Counted from the first letter of the stretch, positions 54,128-63,852 are shown. The stretch: 64,000 nucleotides of DNA from Thiobacillus denitrificans (GCA_020723405.1 DYIY01000012.1:56014-120013), one strand, 5' to 3'. Notes: generated by a model from the letters alone, not told the origin. A program made the numbers and translations.

Positions 54128-55492
54128 TCAGGACTTGAACTGGACCGGCGACAACTGGTGACGTTGCATGAGCCGGTAGAACTCGGTCCGGTTGCGGCCG
54201 GCCATGCGCGCGGCACGGCTGACGTTGCCTTCGGCCGCCCGCATGAGGCTGACCAGATAGTCCCGCTCGAAACGGCGCCGGGCCTCCTCCAGGGGAACCG
54301 GCTGGGACTGGGTGTGTTGCATGGCGTCGGCCACCAGGGAAGCGGGCACCAGGGGCGTGGTGCACAAGGCCACGCTCTGCTCCACCACGTTGAGCAGTTG
54401 TCGGACGTTGCCCGGCCAGGCGGCCTGGATGAGCAGTTCCATGGCGTCCGGGGCAAAGCCCTTGATGGGCTTGGCGTATTTCTCGGCCAACCGGCTCAAG
54501 CCCTGGTTGGCCAGGGGCGGGATGTCCTCCCGCCGCTCGCCCAGGGCGGGCAGACGCAGACAGACCACGTTGAGCCGGTAATAGAGGTCTTCCCGGAATC
54601 GGCCGGACTGGACTTCCTCGCGCAGGTCCCGGTGGGTGGCGGAAACCACCCGCAAATCCACGTCCAGCGGCGTTTCCGATCCGATGGGGCGGATGCGCCG
54701 CTCCTGCAGGGCCCGCAGGAGCTTGGCCTGGAGGGAAAGGGGCATGTCGCCGATCTCGTCCAGAAACAGGGTGCCGCCGGTGGCCGAGAGGAACAGGCCG
54801 GCCCGGTCCCGGGAGGCGCCGGTGTAGGCCCCCTTCACGTGGCCGAACAGTTCAGATTCAAGCAGGTTCTCGGGGATGGCGGCGCAGTTTACCGCCACGA
54901 AGGGCGCTGCCCGGCGGGGACTGGCCAGGTGTACGGCCCGGGCCAGCAGTTCCTTGCCGGTGCCGCTCTCCCCCTGGATGAGCACGCTGGCGTCGCTGGC
55001 CGCCACCATGCCGGCCCGGCGCAGGACTTCCTCCATGGCGGCGCTGCGGGAGACGATGTCCGCCCGCCAGGGGGCATCGGCCACCTGGGCATGGGCACCG
55101 GCAGCCAGTTGCATGGCCCGGCCGATCTCGGCCAGCAGGGCGTGCCCGTCGAAGGGCTTGGTCAGATAGCCGAACACCCCGTCCCGGGTAGCCGCCACGG
55201 CGTCGGGGATGGTGCCGTGGGCAGTCAGGATGATGACCGGCAGGCCCGGCCAACTGGCCTGGATGCGCTGGAACAGGGCCATGCCGTCCATGCCCCCCAT
55301 GCGCAGATCGGTGACCACCACCTGGGGCTGGGTGAGGACCAGCCGGTCCAGGGCCTCCTCGGCGCTGGTGGCGCTGGCCACCTGGTAACCGGCCGCCGTC
55401 AGGCGGATGGACAACAGGCGCAGCAGATCCGGGTCGTCGTCCACGGCCAGGATCCGGCGGGCCTCCGGGAGGTCATTGCTTGTCGCGTTCAA
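54128..55492 (-). CDS. glrR: sigma54-dependent response regulator, GlrR/QseF-like
   Basis: A 454-residue NtrC-family regulator. The receiver domain has its acceptor Asp at residue 62 (VVTDLRMGGMDG). The AAA+ domain has Walker A GESGTGKE at 174-181 and GAYTGA at 221-226; Tyr in place of Phe in this sigma54-contact loop is also seen in GlrR proteins. A Fis-type helix-turn-helix (RAARMAGRNRTEFYRLMQRH) is C-terminal. It lies after a lipoprotein and a sensor kinase, the GlrK-QseG-GlrR order. Two TGTC-N10-GACA sites follow downstream. Confidence 0.88.
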   Translation of the reverse strand: MNATSNDLPEARRILAVDDDPDLLRLLSIRLTAAGYQVASATSAEEALDRLVLTQPQVVVTDLRMGGMDGMALFQRIQASWPGLPVIILTAHGTIPDAVAATRDGVFGYLTKPFDGHALLAEIGRAMQLAAGAHAQVADAPWRADIVSRSAAMEEVLRRAGMVAASDASVLIQGESGTGKELLARAVHLASPRRAAPFVAVNCAAIPENLLESELFGHVKGAYTGASRDRAGLFLSATGGTLFLDEIGDMPLSLQAKLLRALQERRIRPIGSETPLDVDLRVVSATHRDLREEVQSGRFREDLYYRLNVVCLRLPALGERREDIPPLANQGLSRLAEKYAKPIKGFAPDAMELLIQAAWPGNVRQLLNVVEQSVALCTTPLVPASLVADAMQHTQSQPVPLEEARRRFERDYLVSLMRAAEGNVSRAARMAGRNRTEFYRLMQRHQLSPVQFKS

Positions 55493-56033
55493 TCAGGCTC
55501 TTCTCCATGTTCTTGAGGGCCTCCAGCTTGTCCTTGCAGACGTCGGCCCGCTTTTTTTCCTCGCGGGCGCGCAGGATGGTTTCATCCAGACCGGCGGTCA
55601 GCCGGGTTCGTTCCCCGAGCTGTGTCCTGAGCCAGCGCACGAAAGCCTTCACGGCCGGATCGGCGCCGGCCTGGCGGGATTCCCATTCCATCAGAACCCG
55701 CAACGCTGCGGCGTCGTCGCGAAAGGGCAGGCCGGGCTGGGAGAGCAGCAGGCCCAGGCGCAGCAGGATGCCGGGTTCCCGCTGCCCTTCCGGCAGGACG
55801 GCCAGGCTTTCGTATTCCCGGGCCAGTTCCCCGGGGGATGCGCCGCCGATGCGTTCCAGGTAGGTGGCCAGTTCTTCCACGGGTTTGGGCGCAGGGGGCG
55901 GCGGGGGCGGGGGTTTGGCCACCTCCACGGCGGGGGGGGCATCGGGCCGCTGGATCAGGGTCTCGCAACCGGCCAGGAGGGTGAACGCCAGGCCGATGAG
56001 CCACGAGTGCATGAATGAACCACTATGTTTCAC
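55473..56033 (-). CDS. QseG-like outer-membrane lipoprotein
   Basis: A 186-residue lipoprotein with lipobox LLAGC (Cys at about residue 23), a proline run (KPPPPPPPAPKP) and a helical C-terminus (REEKKRADVCKDKLEALKNMEKSL). QseG in enterobacteria stimulates the partner kinase GlrK/QseE. The GTG start overlaps the glrK stop; an ATG seven codons later would also give a lipoprotein signal. It overlaps glrR by 20 bases, so the three genes form an operon. Confidence 0.8.
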   Translation of the reverse strand: MKHSGSFMHSWLIGLAFTLLAGCETLIQRPDAPPAVEVAKPPPPPPPAPKPVEELATYLERIGGASPGELAREYESLAVLPEGQREPGILLRLGLLLSQPGLPFRDDAAALRVLMEWESRQAGADPAVKAFVRWLRTQLGERTRLTAGLDETILRAREEKKRADVCKDKLEALKNMEKSLIERDKQ

Positions 56034-57478
56034 TTGCCGATACCTTGTCCCTTCGGGAGGGTCACCCGGAAACAGGCGCCCTCCCCGTGTACATCCACGA
56101 TCTCGATCCTGCCGCCATGGGCCAGGGCGTGTTCCCGGGCGATGGCCAGGCCCAGGCCGGTGCCCCGTACGGGGGCGGCATCCGGCGGGCGGCCCTGGTA
56201 GAAGGAGTCGAACACCCGGGGCCGGTCGGCCGGGTCCACCCCGGGCCCCTGATCGGCCACTTCGAGCACCACTTCCGCGTCCGTCTCCCGGGCCTCCAGG
56301 CGGATCCGGCCGGCCGGCGGGGAGAACTTGATCGCATTCGAGAGAAGATTATCCACGATCACCCGCAACTTTTCCGGGTCGGCCCACAGGTGCAGGTCAT
56401 CCCCGCTGCGGGACACCACCAGGGAGCGGGCCAGCAGGGCGGCCCGCTGGTCCTCCAGCACCCGCTCCAGCACCTCCCCCAGGCGGAATTCCCGGACCTG
56501 GACGCTGCCCGGCGCGGCCAGCAGGGACCGGTACGCCAGCAGATCCTCGATCAGTTTTTGCAGGCGCAGGCTGTTCTGGCGCAGGATGCTCACCACCTCC
56601 TCCTGGGGCGGGCTCAAATCGCCCAGGGTGCCGTCGAACAGCAGATCCGCGCTTTCCCGCAGGGCGGCCAGGGGCGTCTTCAACTCGTGGGAAAGGTGGC
56701 GCAGGAAACGGGTCTTGTCGGCTTCCGCGTCCAGCAGGCCCTGGCGCAGCCAGTCCAGGCGCTGGGCCAGGTAGCGCACGTCGCTGGGGCCTTCCAGCAC
56801 GATGGGCCGGGTCAGGTCCCCTTCCCGCAGGGTGCGGATGGCCGCGTCGATCTGCCGCACCGGCTTGGCGATGAGCAGGGGCACCCCCAGGGCGAGCAGC
56901 ATGCCCAGGGGCACCAGGCCCAGGAGCATCCAGTTGACCCGGGTGCGGGTCTGTTCGGCCCGCTCCCGCAGCCCGGCGATCTCCCGGTCCACCAATTGGT
57001 GGCTGTGCTGGGCCAGTTGCCGGGCCATGCCCACCAGCCGGGTGAATTCCCGGGTCTTGCGGCGGACCACCCGTTCGGAAAAGTCCCCCTTGACCAGGGC
57101 CCCGTGCAGGGCTGCCTCCCCCTCCAGCAGATCGGCGAGGAGCTGGCGCTGGGCTGGGGCCCAGGCCAGGCCCGCCAGGCCGGCGCCCGTCTCCGTGAAG
57201 CGGCCATGGGCCTGGTCATAGACCCCACGCAGTTCCTGGTCGCCGAGGATGGCGAACTGGCGCACCCCCCGTTCCATGGCCACCAGGGATTCACTGAGAT
57301 CCCGCACACCGTTGACCGCCTGGGCTCCCTGATAGACCACCCGCTGGCTGTCCCGGGCCAGGCGATCCAGGGACAGCACGCTGTAGAACAGCCCGGCCAG
57401 GATGGGAATGGCCGCCACCACGAAGCCCAGCAGGGTGAATTTCAGGAAGGATTGGGGATAGTGGAAGCGGACTTTCAT
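56030..57478 (-). CDS. glrK: Sensor histidine kinase, GlrK/QseE-like
   Basis: A 482-residue membrane kinase. Transmembrane segments lie at about residues 13-35 and 170-190, enclosing a periplasmic helical sensor. A HAMP domain follows, then the phosphoacceptor HLSHELKTPLAALRES. ATPase motifs are VDNLLSNAIKFSP, ADQGPGVDP and GTGLGLAIAREHALAHGG. It would phosphorylate the adjacent GlrR. It is first of the glrK-qseG-glrR operon. Confidence 0.88.
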   Translation of the reverse strand: MKVRFHYPQSFLKFTLLGFVVAAIPILAGLFYSVLSLDRLARDSQRVVYQGAQAVNGVRDLSESLVAMERGVRQFAILGDQELRGVYDQAHGRFTETGAGLAGLAWAPAQRQLLADLLEGEAALHGALVKGDFSERVVRRKTREFTRLVGMARQLAQHSHQLVDREIAGLRERAEQTRTRVNWMLLGLVPLGMLLALGVPLLIAKPVRQIDAAIRTLREGDLTRPIVLEGPSDVRYLAQRLDWLRQGLLDAEADKTRFLRHLSHELKTPLAALRESADLLFDGTLGDLSPPQEEVVSILRQNSLRLQKLIEDLLAYRSLLAAPGSVQVREFRLGEVLERVLEDQRAALLARSLVVSRSGDDLHLWADPEKLRVIVDNLLSNAIKFSPPAGRIRLEARETDAEVVLEVADQGPGVDPADRPRVFDSFYQGRPPDAAPVRGTGLGLAIAREHALAHGGRIEIVDVHGEGACFRVTLPKGQGIGK

Positions 57479-57653
57479 GGCGGCGCATCGTGTTGACGGT
57501 TATGGCTTGAGCCTCAGTCGACCGCTCCAATGCCCTCGCCATGTCGCAAGCATGCCGGATCTGGCGCCTGCGCCACCCCCATCCTACAGGTGAGCCAGCG
57601 CCAAGCCACCACGGAGCCGTGAGCTGGCGTGTTGAACCCAGGCATGAAGGTTA

Positions 57654-57815
57654 AACCTAAAAACCGCAGTTGATCGCTCCTCAGGCATCGTAACGTGATG
57701 AACATTCACCGGGTTTTGGCTTCGATTCAGATCAACCATCGGCTGAACCCGCTACACGCCCACTTGCGGCCTCGTGAGCACGCTTTCGTGCGCGTTCAAC
57801 TGCGGTTTTTAGGTT
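57654..57815. mobile_element. Small element with perfect 20-bp terminal inverted repeats
   Basis: AACCTAAAAACCGCAGTTGA at 57654-57673 is exactly inverted at 57796-57815. The 162-base element has no open frame of note, so it is a MITE or the remnant of an insertion sequence. The 57479-57653 stretch before it holds nothing I recognise. Confidence 0.7.
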
Positions 57816-57832
57816 AAAGGATTGTCCCAGGC

Positions 57833-57860
57833 TGTCGATATAACATTGGTTATATCGACA
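57833..57860. promoter_or_regulatory. 28-bp palindrome upstream of the diguanylate cyclase
   Basis: TGTCGATATAAC and its exact complement flank a 4-base loop ATTG. It is AT-rich, ends 23 bases before the ATG and could be an operator or a leader hairpin over the promoter. Confidence 0.6.
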
Positions 57861-57883
57861 CACCCATCGCCCCAGCAGACGCC

Positions 57884-59179
57884 ATGTCCCCCCTCCCCCT
57901 GTCCGGTACTGACGCCCATGCCGTGAAGAAGGTGCTGCTGTGTCCCGGTGACGCGGCGGACCTGCGCGAACTGGGCGTGCAATTGGGCCACTTCGGCTAT
58001 GCCTGTGAACCGGTCGGCGCCCCGGATCTCCTGGCGGCCGCCTGCGCACCGGAGGCCCCGGCGGCGGTTCTCCTGGATTGCGGCGCCCTGTGCCGGTTAC
58101 CCGAGGCCACCCAGGACCGCCTGCGGGATCTGGCCCTGACGGTGCCCCTGGCCTGCCTGTCCGGCGATGGCCGCATCGAGGCCCGTCTGGCCGCCGCCCG
58201 CATGGGCTGCCGGGCCTACTTCGTCCGCCCTCTGGACATGGCGGTACTGCTGGAAGCCCTGGACCGTCTCACTTCGCCTCCCCAGGCGGAAGCGGGCAAG
58301 GTCCTGATCGTGGACGACTCGCCTTCCCTGGCCGGCTTCTACGCGGCCCACCTGAACCAGGCGGGCTTCGTCACCCAGGTGGTCAACGATCCCCTGCGCG
58401 CCATGGATGCCCTGGCCGACAGCCTCCCGGAGATCATCCTCCTGGACATGCACATGCCCGGGGCCAGCGGCCCGGAACTGGCCCAGGTGGTGCGCCAGCA
58501 GGATGCGTTCCTGTCCATCCCCATCGTCTTCCTGTCCGCCGAGACCGACATGGGCCGGCAACGGGAGGCCATGAGCCAGGGCGGCGACGAGTTCCTGCAA
58601 AAACCCATCCAGCCCGAACACCTGATCTCGGCGGTTCGTACCCGCATCATCCGCTACCGGGCCCTGCGGGCCCTCATGGTGCGGGACAGCCTGACCGGCC
58701 TGCTCAACCACACCAATTTCAAGGAACGGCTGCGCATCGAGGTGGCCCGGGCCCGGCGCCAGGGCAAGGCCTTGAGCGTGGGTCTCATCGACATCGACCA
58801 TTTCAAGCGGGTCAACGACACCCACGGCCACCCGGCCGGGGACCAGGTGATCAAGAACCTGGCCCGGTTGCTGCGCCAGCGCCTGCGGGCCACGGACCTG
58901 ATCGGCCGCTATGGCGGTGAGGAATTCGCCCTGGCCCTGCCGGATACCGGCCTGGAGGGGGCGGAAGCCCTGCTCGACGACATCCGCAAGCGCTTCGCGG
59001 CCATCGAGCAATACGCCGGCAAGACCACCTTCCAGTGCAGCTTTTCTGGCGGCCTGGCCCGCTTCAACCCGGATCAACCCGACAGGGGGGAAGCGGACGG
59101 CCTCATCCAGCGGGCCGACGAGGCCCTTTACCAGGCCAAGCACGGGGGCCGCAACCGGATTGCCCTGGCCGGGGGATAG
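57884..59179 (+). CDS. Response-regulator diguanylate cyclase (REC-REC-GGDEF)
   Basis: A 431-residue cyclase that makes cyclic di-GMP. The first receiver domain (about 15-130) has the acceptor Asp (LLDCG) but Arg instead of the conserved Lys (YFVRPLD), so it may be a pseudo-receiver. The second (about 138-260) looks intact (VLIVDDSPS, LLDMHMPG, FLQKPIQ). The GGDEF domain has RYGGEEFALALP, and RATD five residues before it is an intact inhibitory I-site. It converges with genes resembling HsbR/HsbA. In Pseudomonas the HsbA partner HsbD is also a diguanylate cyclase, so a functional link is plausible. Confidence 0.9.
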   Translation: MSPLPLSGTDAHAVKKVLLCPGDAADLRELGVQLGHFGYACEPVGAPDLLAAACAPEAPAAVLLDCGALCRLPEATQDRLRDLALTVPLACLSGDGRIEARLAAARMGCRAYFVRPLDMAVLLEALDRLTSPPQAEAGKVLIVDDSPSLAGFYAAHLNQAGFVTQVVNDPLRAMDALADSLPEIILLDMHMPGASGPELAQVVRQQDAFLSIPIVFLSAETDMGRQREAMSQGGDEFLQKPIQPEHLISAVRTRIIRYRALRALMVRDSLTGLLNHTNFKERLRIEVARARRQGKALSVGLIDIDHFKRVNDTHGHPAGDQVIKNLARLLRQRLRATDLIGRYGGEEFALALPDTGLEGAEALLDDIRKRFAAIEQYAGKTTFQCSFSGGLARFNPDQPDRGEADGLIQRADEALYQAKHGGRNRIALAGG

Positions 59180-59222
59180 TCCAAGACCGGGACCGGTCAA
59201 AGCTCGCTTTCGCCGCTCCAGG

Positions 59223-60926
59223 CTAGAGCCGATAGCGCGCCCGCACCCGGTTGCCGGTACCAAAGTAATGGACCTCCCGGCACAAGCCCCGCACCAGGGC
59301 GATGCCCCGTCCGTGGGGTCGGGTGTCGGCGCCGGCCAGGGGTTCGTCGCGCAGCAGGCTGGCATGGTCGAATCCGGGGCCACTGTCGCTCACATCCACG
59401 TCCAGCAGGGCTTCGCCCTCATCGTCGTGGACAAGGAAAGCCAGGGTGATGCGCCCTTCGCGCAGTTCGGCCAGGCGCTCGGAGCGGTGCTGCATGTAAA
59501 GTTCGAAGCCGCCGACCATCCCCTTGATGCGGGAATCCAGGTTGAGCAGACCATGGTCCAGGGCGTTGTTGAACAGTTCCGAGACGATGAGGAACAAGGT
59601 GCCCTGGTGGGGCCTGAGGGCCTCCACCTGCGCCATGAAGCCCAGCACGCCGGGCACCACGTCGATGTAGCGCAATTCCTGGGCACTGTAGGTCAACTCC
59701 AGGCGCCATTCGGCGACCCGGCCCTGGTATTGGGGGGCCGGGGCGGTGAAACGCACCTGGCGGCGCCGCTCGATGGGCACCGACACCAGCATGCCAGAAA
59801 CGTCATCCCGGGCCGCCTGGCCGGCCAGATGGGCTTCCAGGCTCTGGCGCAGGCTATCGAACCGGCTCTCGTGGTCGGATACCCCGGCGAAGGATCGGCG
59901 CACGCCATCCAGGGTGAACCACCGGCCAGCGGGGTCCTCCGCCTCCACCAGCCCGTCGGAGCAGAGCAGCAGGTCCCCGGGTTCGTGGCATACGGCGGTC
60001 TCCGTCGTGGCGGAGAAGACGGGGGGCGGCAGGATGCCCAGGGGCGGATGGGCGGAAGCCCACTCCAGGACCACTTCCCCGTCGCTGGAGAAGAACAGGG
60101 CGTCGGGATTGCCGCCGTTCCATACCTCCACGGTCTGGTTGCGCACGTCCACGCTGGCCAGGGTGGCCGCCACGAACCGGTCGGCGGGCAGGATGGCCTT
60201 CAACTTGCGATTGAGTTCCTCGGCGATGGACGAGAGGGGAAAACCCTTGGCGGTCATGCTGTAGAAGGCCTGGGTCAGGGGCATGGCCGTCAGGGCCGCC
60301 GACAGGCCGTGGCCCGCCGCATCGGCCAGCATGACGTTGAGCACGTCCCCCGGTCCCCGGGCGGCGCACAGCAGGTCGCCGCTGAAGGTGTCGGCGGGCA
60401 GATTGAAGTGCCGCAACATGGGGTCCCGCAGTCCGGCCATGTCCGTGAGCCGGGTCATGACGTGGGCCCCCAGGCGGGTCTGCTCCTCGGCGTCCTGGCG
60501 CCAGTTGCGCAATTCCTCGATGTAGCTCTGCTCCCGCCGCTGGGTGGCCAGCAGCCGGGCGTAGGCGTTGATCTTGGCCTGGAGCAACTGGATGGAGGCG
60601 GGTTTGACCACGTAGTCGTCGCCCCCGGCCTCCAGGCCCCGGACGATGTCCTGCATGCGGTCCAGGGCGGAGTAGAAAATGATGGGGGTCCACTTGTCCG
60701 TGGGCAGGGCGCGGATTTCCCTGACCGCACTGATGCCGTCCATGCCGGGCATCATGATGTCCATGAACACCAGGTCCGGCGCCTGGTCGCGGAAGAGGGC
60801 CACCGCCATGCGGCCATCCGCAGCCAGCAGGGGCGTGTGTCCGGCACGCCGGACCAGGACTTCGAGTTGCTTGACGTTGGTCGGGGTATCGTCGGCGATG
60901 AGGATTCTGAGGGGGGTGCCGGGCAC
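59223..60926 (-). CDS. Response regulator with PP2C phosphatase and anti-sigma kinase-like domains (HsbR-like)
   Basis: A 567-residue three-domain protein. The receiver domain has LIADDTPTN, Asp in VFMDIMMPG and Lys in VVKPAS. A SpoIIE/PP2C phosphatase domain (FSGDLLCAA, ADAAGHGLSAAL, LLLCSDGLVEAED) covers about residues 165-385. A C-terminal HATPase (SELFNNALDHG and HGRGIALVRGL) resembles anti-sigma kinases. This is the HsbR architecture of Pseudomonas, which controls the anti-sigma antagonist HsbA. The GTG start (VPGTPLRIL) follows the STAS gene by eight bases; no suitable ATG is available. Confidence 0.85.
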   Translation of the reverse strand: MPGTPLRILIADDTPTNVKQLEVLVRRAGHTPLLAADGRMAVALFRDQAPDLVFMDIMMPGMDGISAVREIRALPTDKWTPIIFYSALDRMQDIVRGLEAGGDDYVVKPASIQLLQAKINAYARLLATQRREQSYIEELRNWRQDAEEQTRLGAHVMTRLTDMAGLRDPMLRHFNLPADTFSGDLLCAARGPGDVLNVMLADAAGHGLSAALTAMPLTQAFYSMTAKGFPLSSIAEELNRKLKAILPADRFVAATLASVDVRNQTVEVWNGGNPDALFFSSDGEVVLEWASAHPPLGILPPPVFSATTETAVCHEPGDLLLCSDGLVEAEDPAGRWFTLDGVRRSFAGVSDHESRFDSLRQSLEAHLAGQAARDDVSGMLVSVPIERRRQVRFTAPAPQYQGRVAEWRLELTYSAQELRYIDVVPGVLGFMAQVEALRPHQGTLFLIVSELFNNALDHGLLNLDSRIKGMVGGFELYMQHRSERLAELREGRITLAFLVHDDEGEALLDVDVSDSGPGFDHASLLRDEPLAGADTRPHGRGIALVRGLCREVHYFGTGNRVRARYRL

Positions 60927-60934
60927 GGCGGGCC

Positions 60935-61243
60935 TCAGTCCTTCACCGCGAAGAGCTTGCCGAAGTTGGCGATTTCCAGCACCTGCTTGACGGTGCCCTG
61001 GAGCCCTGAAAGCTGCACGCTCTTGCCCATGCCCTCGGCCTTTTCCCGCAACAGCAGGAGCATGCCCAGGGCCGAACTGTCCAGATAATCCACGCCGGAA
61101 AAGTTGATCTCGATCTCCCGCACGCCCTGGGCATCCAGAATCTGTTCGTAGGCGCCGCGGAAATCCCGGTGGGAATGGAAGTCGAAACGTCCGTTCAGGC
61201 TCAGGACGGCCCGGCTGCCCGTTGCTTCGCTGGCGATTTGCAT
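60935..61243 (-). CDS. STAS-domain anti-sigma factor antagonist (HsbA-like)
   Basis: A 102-residue STAS protein. The switch serines are in YLDSSALGMLLLL, typical of SpoIIAA/HsbA phosphorylation sites. The downstream phosphatase/kinase protein probably sets its phosphorylation state. In Pseudomonas HsbA binds either FlgM or the cyclase HsbD to trade motility for attachment; the neighbouring che genes and cyclase fit such a role here, by inference. Confidence 0.85.
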   Translation of the reverse strand: MQIASEATGSRAVLSLNGRFDFHSHRDFRGAYEQILDAQGVREIEINFSGVDYLDSSALGMLLLLREKAEGMGKSVQLSGLQGTVKQVLEIANFGKLFAVKD

Positions 61244-61317
61244 GCGTCACTCCATCATGTCGGATACCGCTGGAATAACGGCTTTTTTCGCCATCACTTT
61301 AGGCATGTCGTGGGGGA

Positions 61318-62364
61318 TCACCGGCTGCCCAGATGGCCAAGCACCCGGCCGGCGATGTCCTGGAGGGGGACCACTTCCATGGCAGCTCCCAGTTCCACGG
61401 CCGCCTTGGGCATGCCGTAGACCACGCAGGAGGCTTCGTTCTGGGCGATGGTGTGGGCCCCCGCCTGGCGCATGGCCAGGAGCCCCTGGGCGCCGTCCTT
61501 GCCCATGCCGGTCATGATCACGCCCACGGCGTTGGGCCCCAGGGCTTCCGCAGCACTATGGAACAGCACGTCCACGGAGGGCCGGTGCCGATTCACCGGC
61601 TCGGCCTTGGAAAGCTCGGTGAAGTAGTAGGCGCCGCTTTTCTTCACCAGCAAGTGGGAATGGCCCGGGGCCACGTAGGCGTGGCCGGGCAGCACCCGCT
61701 CGTTGTGCTCCGCCTCCTTCACGGTCATGGCCGACAAAGTGTTGAGCCGCTGGGCGAAGGAGTTGGTGAAGGTCTCGGGCATGTGCTGGGTGATGAGCAC
61801 CCCGGGCGAGGAGGCCGGCATGCGGATCAGAAATTCCTTGAGGGCCTCGGTGCCGCCGGTGGATGAGCCCACGCACACCAGCTTCTCGGTGGTGGAAATG
61901 AAATGGCTGGACAGGGGGCGGGGGGTGCTGGGCGCGGCGGCGTTCAATTCGTGGCGATGCACCCGGGCCCGGGCGGCGGCGCGGATCTTGTCGCCGATTT
62001 CCTGGGCCAGGCCGTTCAGACCGTCGCTCAACCCCACCCGGGGCTTGGTGACGAAATCCACGGCGCCCAGTTCCAGGGCGCGCAGGGTGACCTCGCTGCC
62101 CTGGCCGGCCAGGGAGGAAACCATGATCACCGGCATGGGGCGCAGACGCATGAGCTTTTCCAGGAACTCCAGGCCATTCATGCGCGGCATTTCCACGTCC
62201 AGGGTCAGCACGTCCGGATTGTGGATTTTGATGAGCTCCCGGGCGGTGACCGGATCCGGTGCCTGGCCTACCACTTCCATGTCCGGTTGTGCGCTGATGA
62301 TTTCCTTCATGACGCTGCGGATCAGGGCCGAGTCGTCGATGATCAGAACCTTGATTTTCCGCAT
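61318..62364 (-). CDS. cheB: Chemotaxis protein-glutamate methylesterase/deamidase
   Basis: A 348-residue CheB that removes methyl groups from chemoreceptors. The receiver domain ([14 protein letters not shown], Asp in [12 protein letters not shown]) is followed by a linker and the esterase domain. The catalytic Ser is in [12 protein letters not shown], His in ITQHMPETF and Asp in [11 protein letters not shown]. It follows cheR and cheD in one run. About 75 bases separate it from the STAS gene. Confidence 0.95.
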   Translation of the reverse strand: MRKIKVLIIDDSALIRSVMKEIISAQPDMEVVGQAPDPVTARELIKIHNPDVLTLDVEMPRMNGLEFLEKLMRLRPMPVIMVSSLAGQGSEVTLRALELGAVDFVTKPRVGLSDGLNGLAQEIGDKIRAAARARVHRHELNAAAPSTPRPLSSHFISTTEKLVCVGSSTGGTEALKEFLIRMPASSPGVLITQHMPETFTNSFAQRLNTLSAMTVKEAEHNERVLPGHAYVAPGHSHLLVKKSGAYYFTELSKAEPVNRHRPSVDVLFHSAAEALGPNAVGVIMTGMGKDGAQGLLAMRQAGAHTIAQNEASCVVYGMPKAAVELGAAMEVVPLQDIAGRVLGHLGSR

Positions 62365-62393
62365 CGTGGGGATCGGTGACTCTCTGCGTTGGA

Positions 62394-63008
62394 TCAGGAG
62401 AACAATTCCACTTCGCCGGCGATGGGCACGGCCTTGAGGCGCTGGCCGTAGTCCTTCTCCCGGTCGATGATGGTGTTGTTGTGCACGCTCTTCAGCTTGC
62501 GGACCATCACCCGTCCGCTATTGGGAAAGTAGTAGATCTTGCGCGGGAACAAGCCTTGCAGATCCTCGGCCTGGACGCGGATCCGCTCGGTATGCAGATA
62601 GTCCAGCACGAATTCGCTGTTCATGGCGCCCACGTTCACCGTGGTGAAACCGCGCAACACCGCAGCACCGCCGAACACCTTGGCCTCCAGCCGGCCGCGA
62701 TTGGCGCCCAGCTTCACCAACTGGTTCACCAGCACTTCCATGGCATAGCTGCCGTAGCGGGCGGAACTGGACAACATGTCGTGCTGGTCGCCGCCCCCTT
62801 CCGGCAGCATGAAATGGTTCATGCCGCCGATGCCGGTCAGGGGGTCCCGGATGCAGGCCGCCACGCAGGACCCCAGGACGGTGACCAGCAGCATGTCCCG
62901 TCCGGTGACGTAATACTCGCCAGGCAGGATCTTCGCCGCCTCGATGTTGAAGTTGCGATCGAAGTAATGATTGGGGGCGAGGACTTCCTCGAAGCCTGTC
63001 TGGCTCAC
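62394..63008 (-). CDS. cheD: Chemoreceptor glutamine deamidase
   Basis: A 204-residue CheD, which deamidates glutamines on chemoreceptors. The catalytic Cys is in [11 protein letters not shown] and His in [31 protein letters not shown] and [14 protein letters not shown] are further conserved. Its ATG overlaps the cheR stop by four bases, so the two are co-translated. Confidence 0.94.
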   Translation of the reverse strand: MSQTGFEEVLAPNHYFDRNFNIEAAKILPGEYYVTGRDMLLVTVLGSCVAACIRDPLTGIGGMNHFMLPEGGGDQHDMLSSSARYGSYAMEVLVNQLVKLGANRGRLEAKVFGGAAVLRGFTTVNVGAMNSEFVLDYLHTERIRVQAEDLQGLFPRKIYYFPNSGRVMVRKLKSVHNNTIIDREKDYGQRLKAVPIAGEVELFS

Positions 63009-63850
63009 TTGCCCCCTTTCGCCGCCGCATGTTCGTAGACCGTCTGGCCGCGCAGGCGGAACAGGTCAGTGGCATGGTAGAGGGCTTCCGAGTGGCCCAC
63101 GAAGAGCAGGCCATCCGGTTTCAGCAGGGGCTTCATCTTCTTCAGGATGGCGTACTGGGTGGGCTTGTCGAAATAGATCATCACATTACGGCAAAAGATG
63201 GCGTCCAGGGGTTGGCGCACCGACCAGATGGCGTCCAGCAGGTTGAGGCGGAAGAATCTCACCATGGACTGAAGTTCCGGCTTCACCCGGGCCATGCCCG
63301 CCCTGTCGCCGGTGCCACGCAGGAAGAACTGGCGCTGCCGGGCCTCGCTGAGCTTGCCCAGGCGGTCCAGGGGATAAACCCCCTCCTCGGCCTTGCGCAA
63401 TACGTTGGTATCCAGGTCCGAGGCCAATATCTGTACCTGGGTGTTGAAGCCCCCCAGAGCTTCCACCGCCGTCATGGCGATGGAATAGGGTTCCTCGCCG
63501 GTGCTGGAAGCGGAACTCCAGATGGTGATGGGCCGCTCCCGGCGGGTTTTGAGGAAATCCGCCAGGATGTGGAAGTGGTGTTGCTCACGGAAGAAATCGG
63601 TGAGGTTGGTGGTCAGGGAGTTGACGAAGGCTTCCCACTCGGCATCGTCGCCGGAGCGGATCAGGGCCAGATACTCCTGGAAGGTCTTCCGGCCCGTGGC
63701 CCGCAGCCGACGGGCCAGCCGGCTGTAGACCATGTCTTCCTTGGCATCGGACAGGGAGATGCCGGCATGCTGGTAGATCAGCTTGCGGACTTCCTCGAAA
63801 TCCTTGTGGGAGAAAGCGAATTCCCTTTGCGGAACACCACTCTCTGCCAT
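63005..63850 (-). CDS. cheR: Chemotaxis protein methyltransferase
   Basis: A 281-residue CheR, which methylates chemoreceptor glutamates with S-adenosylmethionine. The N-terminal helical domain (FEEVRKLIYQHAGISLSDAKEDMVYSRLARRLR) precedes the methyltransferase fold with SSASSTGEEPYSIAM and FCRNVMIYFDKPTQ. The ATG at 63850 was chosen; a GTG six codons earlier overlaps the upstream gene. The preceding receptor ends in a CheR-binding pentapeptide, so receptor tethering is expected. Confidence 0.94.
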   Translation of the reverse strand: MAESGVPQREFAFSHKDFEEVRKLIYQHAGISLSDAKEDMVYSRLARRLRATGRKTFQEYLALIRSGDDAEWEAFVNSLTTNLTDFFREQHHFHILADFLKTRRERPITIWSSASSTGEEPYSIAMTAVEALGGFNTQVQILASDLDTNVLRKAEEGVYPLDRLGKLSEARQRQFFLRGTGDRAGMARVKPELQSMVRFFRLNLLDAIWSVRQPLDAIFCRNVMIYFDKPTQYAILKKMKPLLKPDGLLFVGHSEALYHATDLFRLRGQTVYEHAAAKGGK

Positions 63851-63852
63851 GC

